Below are positions 7,218 through 13,170 of a DNA stretch of 15,558 nucleotides, piece by piece. The notes under the pieces were generated by a model that worked only from the letters and a program-made list of their open reading frames with translations, searched no databases and was not told the origin of the DNA. Position numbers and translations under genes: made by a program. The stretch is from DASVWH01 sp036389715 (GTDB taxonomy: Bacteria; Acidobacteriota; Blastocatellia; Pyrinomonadales; Pyrinomonadaceae): assembly GCA_036389715.1 (NCBI GenBank), contig DASVWH010000067.1, positions 1-15,558 of the forward strand, written 5' to 3'. How positions within the stretch are numbered: the first letter of the stretch is position 1; every line of letters starts with the position of its first letter.

Positions 7218-7299
7218 GGCCAGTGAGCGCGCGGGCCTGCGAGCTTTGGCCGCCGCGCAGGGTTCAATAAAAATCGAGCGCCGTCCGCGCCGCGTAAGA

Positions 7300-7308
7300 T
7301 GTTATATT
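7300..7308 (+). promoter_or_regulatory. Extended -10 promoter of the SET-domain gene
   Basis: TG at 7300-7301, one base, then TATATT (7303-7308) forms an extended -10 element. No good -35 is visible, which extended -10 promoters tolerate. The predicted start is near 7315, about 44 nt before the ATG at 7359. Confidence 0.45.
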
Positions 7309-7358
7309 CGCGTCTTTGAAGACGAACCCGGGGCCGCCGCGGGGGTCGTCAGACTGCT

Positions 7359-7784
7359 ATGAAAATCAAACTGGCACACGGCCTGGCCGTCAGAAAATCG
7401 CCGATTAACGGGAAGGGCTGCTTTGCGACCGTCCCTTTTCGTCGCGGCCGGAAGATTGCGGATTACGCGGGCGAGTTAATCTCTAACGCGGAGGCTCGCC
7501 GCCGCGCCGAGCGTCGCCGCGTGCTCCGCATCTGCGAGGTCAATTCAAAGTGGAGCCTGGACGGGAGCCTCGGCGGCAACGGCACTCACTACATCAATCA
7601 TTCCTGCCGACCCAACTGCTTCATGAAGATTCTCTACGGGCGAATCCAGTTCTACGCCCTGCGCGACATTCGCCCCGGCGAGGAAATCACGCTCGATTAC
7701 GTGACGACGCTTCACTCGGACCGGAAGCGGTGCTCCTGCGGCGCGAAAGACTGTCGTGGAACTATCAATCTCGTCAGGAAATGA
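7359..7784 (+). CDS. SET-domain protein, predicted lysine methyltransferase
   Basis: A 141-residue stand-alone SET domain, predicted to transfer methyl from S-adenosylmethionine to a protein lysine. Motifs in order are GKGCFA (18-23, entry to the SAM pocket), YAGELIS (36-42), YINHSCRPNC (78-87, the NHS SAM-binding pseudoknot), GEEITLDY (107-114, with the catalytic Tyr114) and a post-SET motif CSCGAKDC (125-132). Cys83 with Cys125, Cys127 and Cys132 gives the four ligands of the usual post-SET zinc site. Almost nothing lies outside the domain: there is no pre-SET, no signal peptide and no membrane segment, so it is cytosolic. No strong ribosome site precedes the ATG. The substrate is unknown, and no histone-like gene is nearby. 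The convergent histidine kinase is the next gene. Confidence 0.92.
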   Translation: MKIKLAHGLAVRKSPINGKGCFATVPFRRGRKIADYAGELISNAEARRRAERRRVLRICEVNSKWSLDGSLGGNGTHYINHSCRPNCFMKILYGRIQFYALRDIRPGEEITLDYVTTLHSDRKRCSCGAKDCRGTINLVRK

Positions 7785-7857
7785 GTCCGCGCGCTCGCAA
7801 ACCTGCCCGCAACCCTTCGCGCGATGTCCTCACAAGCGGCTGTGATTACCACGCGTC

Positions 7858-9948
7858 TCAGAGGCGGGGCAGCGTGAAGCTGAACTTTGAGCCGCGCCCG
7901 ACTTCGGTTTCAAGCTCGACCTGGCCGCCGTGCTGCTCTACGACCTCGCGCACGAAAGAGAGTCCGAGCCCCGTTGATTCGTCGTCCTTCTCCTGCCCGT
8001 CGCGGGCGACGCGGTAAAACTTCTCCCAGACCTTGTCAACCGATTCGGGCGGAATGCCGTAGCCGCGGTCCTCTACGCTGACGCGCACGGCGTCGGCTTC
8101 GAGCGCGGTCGAGACGGTCACGGTCGTCCGCTCCGGGCTGTACTTGATAGCGTTGCCGACGAGGTTGGTCACGACCTGCGTGATTAAGCTCTTGTCGGCG
8201 GCGACGGGCGGCAGCCGCTGCGACGGCTCTTCGATCAGGCGGATGCGCTTCTTCTTCGCCACGGGTTGCAGGCTGGAGAGCGTTTCGCGGACCACGTCGT
8301 CGAGCTTGAGCGGGATTTTCAGGACCTCCTGCTTGTCGGCGGCTTCGAGCTGCGTGACGGTCAGGAAGGTATTAATCATCCGCGAGAGGCGCTGCGATTC
8401 TTTGTTGATGATGCTCAGAAACTCGCGCGCCTGCTCCGGGACGGTCTCGTCCTGCGAGAGCAGCTCGGCGAAGCCGTTGATGCTGGTAATCGGCGTCCGC
8501 AATTCATGAGACATCAGCGAAATCATGTCGCTCTTTAACTTTTCGTACTCCTTCATCTGCGTCACGTCGCGGACGGTGACGGCGAAACAGAGCGGCTCTG
8601 CGCCCGTGCCCTGCTCGCCGTTGCGGTCCGCGACCAGCGCTATGCGCAGCTCCAGCGTTTGATTGCGCTCGGCGTAAGACAGCTCGCGCTCGTAAGGGTC
8701 TCCGGTTTGCAGCACGCGGCGGACGGCGATGGAAGGCTCGTCAAAGACCCCTGCCCGGAAACGGTCGAGCAGCCCGAAGATGTCCATCTGCCTGGCCTCG
8801 TCTTCGGCCAGCCGCGCGGCCCGCAGCAGCGGCGCATTGACGCACGCCAGCGTCCCGTCCAGGTAAGCAATCGCGTGCCCGTCGGAAGCCTCCGAGAGGG
8901 CCGCGGCGCCGAATCTCTGTTCGGTCAGCAGCCCGCTGACGACGCCGAATGATTCCAGCCTGTGCTCGGCCTCCCTGGCCGAAACCAGCGTCAGGAAATC
9001 CCTGTTGATACGGTGCTTACGGGCCTCGTCGCGCTGGAAATTGCGCGCCAGCTGCGCGCCGACGGCCGCCAGCAGCGGGCGGTCGCTCTCGTCAAAACTC
9101 TCGCGCAGGCGAACCAGCAGCGCCCCGACCGCGCGGCCTTCGTGCCTTAAGGGCAGCGCCACGCTGGCGGCATTCTGGCTCCTCGGGTCCGACCCTTCCT
9201 GGCGTGCGTCCATCGTCGCCATCTCGCCGGACCTGACGGCACGCTCGCAGAGCCTGACGCCCTCGCGCCAGACGGAATTGCGTCCCGCCTCCAGCTGGCC
9301 GCTCTCGGTCGCACGCAGCCGGGCCGCGGGCTCCAGCTGCCCGCTCTCGCCGCGCTCGAAGACCACCGCTTCGTCGAGCGGCAGGACCGTCTTCAACAGC
9401 CGTAAACCGCTCATCAGGCGTGCGTTAGCGACGTTGCCTTCGAGCCCGTTGAGCTGCGAGGCGGCGCGCTTGACGTTGCGCGTGAGCATCGCGTCAATCG
9501 TCCATAAGCGCCGCAGTTGGACGACAGCCGTCGCCGCCAGCATGGCCAGCGCCATCGGCGCAAATGCTATGTCAATCTGTAGAAAGCGCGAGACCAGCAG
9601 GCTCGCGGCGCACATCATGACGATTCCGCCGCAGATAAACGGCCAGGCACGCCGCGCGCCGGCGCGCTCTACAGTGAAGCCCGCGCCCATGCCCGTCAGC
9701 AGGATTAAAGAGATGCCCATCAGCATCCGGGGCGCAATATGCACGCTCGGCTCGCCCGCGCGCGCAAAGACGAAGGCCGCCTGCGCCGAATCGAGCAGCC
9801 CCGAAATCCACAGCGCCCAGACCAGCAGCGCCGCGCAGAGGGCCAGCGCAAGCGAAATAAACAACGATTTGGAGGAAGAAATACTGTCTTTCAAGCTGGT
9901 TTGAGGCCGGAAGGATGGCGAGTTTCTCAGGCTTGACGCTTTCGGCAA
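7858..9948 (-). CDS. Membrane sensor histidine kinase (GAF-PAS-HisKA-HATPase)
   Basis: A 696-residue inner-membrane two-component sensor. Four hydrophobic segments (about 30-50, 74-93, 101-120, 127-146) are followed by a linker helix, a GAF-like domain (about 170-305), a PAS domain (about 340-465), HisKA with MSHELRTP (phosphoacceptor His481) and HATPase_c with NLVGNAIKYS (Asn599), DRGYGIP and STGLGLSF. The kinase core is complete. Only about 23 residues separate the first and second membrane segments, so no periplasmic sensor domain is present. The start is uncertain. The longest frame opens with TTG at 9948, only about 10 nt from the predicted transcript start. Another in-frame TTG at 9894 also precedes the first membrane helix. 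No response regulator is adjacent, so it is an orphan kinase here. Confidence 0.93.
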   Translation of the reverse strand: MPKASSLRNSPSFRPQTSLKDSISSSKSLFISLALALCAALLVWALWISGLLDSAQAAFVFARAGEPSVHIAPRMLMGISLILLTGMGAGFTVERAGARRAWPFICGGIVMMCAASLLVSRFLQIDIAFAPMALAMLAATAVVQLRRLWTIDAMLTRNVKRAASQLNGLEGNVANARLMSGLRLLKTVLPLDEAVVFERGESGQLEPAARLRATESGQLEAGRNSVWREGVRLCERAVRSGEMATMDARQEGSDPRSQNAASVALPLRHEGRAVGALLVRLRESFDESDRPLLAAVGAQLARNFQRDEARKHRINRDFLTLVSAREAEHRLESFGVVSGLLTEQRFGAAALSEASDGHAIAYLDGTLACVNAPLLRAARLAEDEARQMDIFGLLDRFRAGVFDEPSIAVRRVLQTGDPYERELSYAERNQTLELRIALVADRNGEQGTGAEPLCFAVTVRDVTQMKEYEKLKSDMISLMSHELRTPITSINGFAELLSQDETVPEQAREFLSIINKESQRLSRMINTFLTVTQLEAADKQEVLKIPLKLDDVVRETLSSLQPVAKKKRIRLIEEPSQRLPPVAADKSLITQVVTNLVGNAIKYSPERTTVTVSTALEADAVRVSVEDRGYGIPPESVDKVWEKFYRVARDGQEKDDESTGLGLSFVREVVEQHGGQVELETEVGRGSKFSFTLPRL

Positions 9949-9964
9949 AGCGCCGACAGAAAGG

Positions 9965-9995
9965 ATTATACAATGAAAGGCAGTGTTTAATACAA
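9965..9995 (-). promoter_or_regulatory. Possible promoter of the histidine kinase gene
   Basis: On the minus strand TATAAT occupies 9965-9970. A TTGTAT-like -35 lies about 19 nt further upstream (about 9990-9995), a spacing at the long end of the tolerated range. The predicted start falls at about 9958, so a TTG start at 9948 would be almost leaderless. Confidence 0.4.
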
Positions 9996-10091
9996 GGGAA
10001 TTGTTTTACGTCTTCCGCGGCGCATGAAAGCCCTGCAAAAGAGCGTTTCGGGAGGCAAGCGCAAGGGCCGTTTCAGCCGGGGAGCGCGGTT

Positions 10092-11519
10092 TTAGGCCGG
10101 GAGCGTAGTGAGCGCGGCGAGCAGTTCCGGCTCCTCATCCGCGGCGACGGTCCTCAGGTCAATCATGACTTTGCCCTCGACGATGCGCGTAATCACGGGC
10201 GGCGTCGAGAGCCGCATGGCGCGTTCCAACTCGTCGGCCGAGAGGCGCGCGTGTGTCAGGGCGATGAGGGCCGTGGGCGGGTGCGTCGTCGGGGCAGCGC
10301 CGCCGCCGACGGCCGATGCTCCTTCCAGGATTTCAGACCGGAGGCCGCCGGGCGGGCAGCGCCTGCGCAGCTTCGAGAGAAAGGACTGCGCACGCTTTTT
10401 AATCCCGGCGGGCTCTGCCGCGAGCATCGCCAGCGCGGGTATCTCGGCCAGGGCCGCGCCGCGACGATGCGCGTCGAGCGTCGCTTCGAGGGCCGCGAGC
10501 GCGAGCTTGTCGGCACGCAGCGCGCGGTAGAGCGGATGCCTGCGCAGGCGCTCGATCACTTCGCGGCGACCGACGAGGAGCCCTGCCTGCGCCGCGCCGA
10601 GCAGCTTATCGCCGCTGAAAGAGACTATGTCGGCCCCGGCGGCGATGGATTCACCGATGACCGGCTCACCTTCGAGCCCGTAGGCGCTCAAGTCGCAGAG
10701 CGCGCCCGAGCCCGCATCCTCGTAGAGCGTGAGCCCTGCTTCGTGCGCCAGGGCGGCCAGCTCCGCGAGCGACGGCGCGGCCGTAAAGCCGACGATGCGA
10801 TAGTTGGAGGGATGCACGCGCATGACCAGGCGCGTCTGTTCGGTCAGGGCCCTGCGGTAATCCTCCAGGCGCGTCCGGTTCGTCGTCCCCACTTCGACCA
10901 TCCGCGTCCCCGACCGTGCCATTACATCTGGAACGCGGAAATCGCCGCCGATCTCGACCAGCTCGCCGCGCGAGACAATCGTCTCGCCGTGTTCGGCCAG
11001 CACGGTCAGGGTCAGCAGGGCTGCGGCGGCGCAGTTGTTGACGACGAGCGCGGCTTCGGCCCCGGTCAGGTCAACGAGCAACTGCTCGACGCGCTCTCCG
11101 CGCCGCCCGCGCGCGCCGGTCTCCGTGTCGTACTCAAGCGTGCAGTAGCGCGCGGCCTCTTCCGAGATGGCGCGACGCGCTGCCTCCGAGAGCGGCGCGC
11201 GACCCAGGTTGGTGTGAAGGATCACGCCGCTGGCGTTGATGACGCGGCGCAGGCCCCTCGAAGTCTCGCGGTCGCAGAGTCGTTCAAGCCTGCGCTCGGC
11301 CTCCGCGAGCAGGGCCGCGCGCGAGTGTTCGCCATCGCCTTTATCCGGCCATGTACGCAGGCTCGCGCGCAGCTCATCCGTGACGGCGCGCGCCAGCACG
11401 GTCAGGTGCTCTCGGCCGACCGCCGCGCAGAGCATTCGTGCGGTCTCCGTGCGCAGCAGAGCGTCAACGGAAGGAAGAGCGCGTAGTAAGCTGGATGTCT
11501 CTCTCGGCTGGTCCGGCAT
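10092..11519 (-). CDS. selA: L-seryl-tRNA(Sec) selenium transferase
   Basis: A 475-residue PLP enzyme that converts Ser-tRNA(Sec) to Sec-tRNA(Sec) using selenophosphate. It works as a large cytosolic ring. Hallmarks are LLRALPSVDALL at the N-terminus (residues 11-22), INASGVILHTNLGRAPL (94-110), GRRGERVEQLLVDLTGAE (138-155), LYEDAGSGAL and the PLP lysine in SFSGDKLLGAAQAG (Lys305). The C-terminal domain is present, ending close to the last strand (KVMIDLRTV). The frame runs open up to a GTG at 11579. I prefer the ATG at 11519 because the family start aligns there and the extra 20 residues look unlike SelA, though neither start has a good ribosome site. selB, selC and selD are not in this window. 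Confidence 0.95.
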   Translation of the reverse strand: MPDQPRETSSLLRALPSVDALLRTETARMLCAAVGREHLTVLARAVTDELRASLRTWPDKGDGEHSRAALLAEAERRLERLCDRETSRGLRRVINASGVILHTNLGRAPLSEAARRAISEEAARYCTLEYDTETGARGRRGERVEQLLVDLTGAEAALVVNNCAAAALLTLTVLAEHGETIVSRGELVEIGGDFRVPDVMARSGTRMVEVGTTNRTRLEDYRRALTEQTRLVMRVHPSNYRIVGFTAAPSLAELAALAHEAGLTLYEDAGSGALCDLSAYGLEGEPVIGESIAAGADIVSFSGDKLLGAAQAGLLVGRREVIERLRRHPLYRALRADKLALAALEATLDAHRRGAALAEIPALAMLAAEPAGIKKRAQSFLSKLRRRCPPGGLRSEILEGASAVGGGAAPTTHPPTALIALTHARLSADELERAMRLSTPPVITRIVEGKVMIDLRTVAADEEPELLAALTTLPA

Positions 11520-11572
11520 ATGGGTGCGGGGCGGCAAAGGACTCTCTCGCCCGGCCCATCTTATCATCATTA

Positions 11573-11602
11573 TTGACACTTTGCTTTCAAAGCGCCTAGA
11601 CT
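11573..11602 (+). promoter_or_regulatory. Promoter of the coiled-coil protein gene
   Basis: A consensus TTGACA (11573-11578) and TAGACT (11597-11602) are 18 nt apart. The predicted start is near 11609, about 50 nt before the GTG. A short inverted repeat CTTTG-cttt-CAAAG (11579-11592) sits in the spacer and may be chance. The element lies in the divergent selA intergenic region. Confidence 0.5.
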
Positions 11603-11659
11603 CGATAAAAGCCGCGCCTGCCCGATCTTGGCCGGGGCGGCAGCGAGGAGAAACAGCAA

Positions 11660-12292
11660 GTGCCCATCCGTGATAATAAGTTCGCTCGCCAGATCAATCA
11701 AAGGAACAAGAGCAACGCCGGGGGCGACAACCAGCCGACGCCCGACGAGCAGCTCAAACGACTGGAGGAGGACATCCGCCGCCTCAAGATCGAGTTCGAT
11801 ATCTACTTTAACGGCGCGGCCAAGCGTCCGCCCTACGATACCAAGAGCCGCGTCGAGACGCTGCTCAAGCGTCTCGGCGATGACCGCACGCTGACTTTCG
11901 CGCAACGCTATCTCTTCAATTCGTTGACGGCGCGCTACACGGCCTTTCGCGAGATGTGGCGGCGAACGATGCAGGGACGCGAAGAGGGACGCGATGCGGC
12001 GGCCAACGCGCGGGCCGCTGCGCGCCATGAAGAACCGGCAGGAGCACCCGCGACCTTTGTTTGCGACGACGCGCACAAGGACGTGCCGACCGTCAAGCAG
12101 CTCTATGATGCCTTGATCGAGGCCAAGAGAAAGTGCGGCGAACCGACCGACGATCTCTCCTTCCCGCGCTTTCATCACATGATCGCCAGCAAGACGGACA
12201 ACCTCAAGGAGCGCCTCGGCTGCGACCGTGTGCGCTTCTCCGTCAACGTCGAAGACGGGCGCGTCAGCTTCAAGGCGAAAGCCGAAGAGTAA
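11660..12292 (+). CDS. Conserved protein resembling the MXAN_5187 C-terminal family
   Basis: A 210-residue soluble protein starting at GTG, with AGGAG (11646-11650) 9 nt upstream. There is no signal peptide or membrane segment. Residues 28-50 form a charged helix likely to be a coiled coil (DEQLKRLEEDIRRLKIEFDI). A conserved-looking block, FNGAAKRPPYDTKSRVETLLKRL (50-72), and an aromatic helix, YLFNSLTARYTAFREMW (84-100), follow. An Ala/Arg/Glu-rich linker (105-130) separates a second domain (about 142-208), LYDALIEAKRKCGE...VRFSVNVEDGRVSFKAK. This layout resembles proteins named 'MXAN_5187 C-terminal domain-containing', by memory only. No function is known. It is divergent from selA and convergent with the cold-shock gene. 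Confidence 0.8.
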   Translation: MPIRDNKFARQINQRNKSNAGGDNQPTPDEQLKRLEEDIRRLKIEFDIYFNGAAKRPPYDTKSRVETLLKRLGDDRTLTFAQRYLFNSLTARYTAFREMWRRTMQGREEGRDAAANARAAARHEEPAGAPATFVCDDAHKDVPTVKQLYDALIEAKRKCGEPTDDLSFPRFHHMIASKTDNLKERLGCDRVRFSVNVEDGRVSFKAKAEE

Positions 12293-12368
12293 GAGATCAG
12301 GCGAGAGCGCGTCTGCGCCGAAGCGAAAAGCGATCTGGGCGTAGTGCGCAAGTCAGGAGTGATGCTGT

Positions 12369-12412
12369 TTGAGCGCAGCGTTCGCCTGTGTTGAGTGCGG
12401 CGTTCGTCTGCG
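12369..12412 (+). repeat. Two tandem 22-bp units, diverged
   Basis: Bases 12369-12390 and 12391-12412 are adjacent 22-bp units that begin TTGAG and contain GCGTTCG. They match at 18 of 22 positions, and all four differences are transitions. They sit in the untranslated 3' region after the stop at 12292 and before the shared terminator. Confidence 0.55.
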
Positions 12413-12417
12413 ATGAT

Positions 12418-12463
12418 TAAAGAATAAGGGCGGCCACATCGAATGGGCCGCCCTTATTCTTTA
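12418..12463. terminator. Bidirectional intrinsic terminator
   Basis: Arms 12418-12435 and 12446-12463 are perfectly complementary over 18 bp, with a GGGCGGCC core, A-rich left side and T-rich right side, around a 10-nt loop. Each direction therefore ends in a T-rich tract. It serves the convergent coiled-coil protein gene (+) and cold-shock gene (-). Confidence 0.92.
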
Positions 12464-12527
12464 TCCTTGCGCTTCGCGGACACAAGACCGGAAGCGGTCA
12501 GTGGCTTTACTGAAGAAAGCCTTCAAG

Positions 12528-12734
12528 TTACATCTTGGTCACTTTCTCGGCCTGCGGACCTTTGGGGCCCTGCGTGACCTCGAACTCAACTTCCTGGCCC
12601 TCTTCGAGGGTCTTGAAGCCGTCGCCCTGGATGGCGCTGTAGTGCACGAAGATGTCGGAAGAGCCTGGCTGCTCGATGAAGCCGTAGCCCTTCGAATTAT
12701 TAAACCACTTGACCTTACCGGTTATTCTAGACAT
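12528..12734 (-). CDS. csp: Cold-shock protein, CspA family
   Basis: A 68-residue single cold-shock (OB-fold) domain, the normal length for the family. It binds single-stranded RNA or DNA and melts mRNA structure. RNP1 is KGYGFI (15-20) and RNP2 is DIFVHY (27-32). VKWFNNSKG precedes RNP1, and GPKGPQAEKV near the end is typical. An excellent ribosome site, AGGAGG, occupies 12746-12751 on the minus strand, 11 nt before the ATG. The probable promoter lies about 300 bp upstream, giving an unusually long leader like that of E. coli cspA, where leader structure controls translation by temperature. Whether this copy is cold-induced is not known. Confidence 0.97.
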   Translation of the reverse strand: MSRITGKVKWFNNSKGYGFIEQPGSSDIFVHYSAIQGDGFKTLEEGQEVEFEVTQGPKGPQAEKVTKM

Positions 12735-13022
12735 AACGAACGAATCCTCCTAAACGATTCGGTAAAACAGGCGGGAAAAGCCTTCACAGGCTTTCGCGCC
12801 GACTGAGGTTAATGCTTGTGAGCCGGACGCGCTTTAGATTTGGGGCGCTACACGGAAACACACAACCAACGAAAAGCCTGCGCTCGATGACCAACGCATG
12901 ACGCGCGAAATCATCAAACACAGAACAGCGGGGAAAAACGGTAACTCATACTGTAACGTTTGCAAATCGGAATGCGGGAGCGAGTAAAGGAAATCCCTGC
13001 ATCACTTTGACAACGACGGCGC
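12735..13022 (-). promoter_or_regulatory. Long 5' leader of the cold-shock gene
   Basis: About 280 nt of non-coding DNA between the predicted transcript start (about 13015) and the ATG at 12734. It holds no convincing gene. Near the ribosome site a small hairpin forms from AAAGCC (12777-12782) and GGCTTT (12789-12794) with a 6-nt loop. Position and length suggest a regulatory leader, possibly a temperature-responsive RNA switch; the fold has not been computed. Confidence 0.5.
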
Positions 13023-13051
13023 ATACTAAGCGAAGGCTTCAAATCTGTCAA
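13023..13051 (-). promoter_or_regulatory. Promoter of the cold-shock gene
   Basis: Minus-strand TTGACA (13046-13051) and TAGTAT (13023-13028) are separated by exactly 17 nt. The -35 box is perfect and the -10 box matches at four of six positions. It points toward the cold-shock gene, and no other gene starts in between. Confidence 0.65.
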
Positions 13052-13115
13052 GCGGAAAATTCTCTCGAATTCGCGCATCGCCCGCTCCCGGAGCCGCCCC
13101 CCATCCGCCCCTTAA

Positions 13116-13137
13116 GCGATCAAAGAGCGATCAAAGA
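13116..13137 (+). repeat. Exact 11-bp tandem duplication
   Basis: GCGATCAAAGA occurs twice back to back (13116-13126 and 13127-13137), in the 3' region of the peptidase gene and upstream of the cold-shock promoter. It is too short to assign a role. Confidence 0.5.
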
Positions 13138-13170
13138 CGGCCCTTCTTCACACTCCTTATCCGGGGGCGG

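Noticed and set aside
7785..7857. Terminator between the convergent SET and kinase genes
   Set aside because: I found no stem with a T-tract in these 73 bases; termination here may be Rho-dependent or lie within the opposite gene.
9915..11486. A long plus-strand open frame (523 codons) opposite selA
   Set aside because: The minus strand carries unmistakable SelA motifs; the plus-strand translation has no domain signature and is biased in composition.
11520..11579. N-terminal extension of SelA from the GTG at 11579
   Set aside because: The extra residues do not look like the SelA N-terminus and no ribosome site supports the GTG; the ATG at 11519 fits the family better, though not conclusively.
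13094..13170. CCGCCCCC/GGGGGCGG pair as a terminator for the S46 gene
   Set aside because: The arms are only 8 bp, about 60 nt apart, and no T-run follows on the minus strand.
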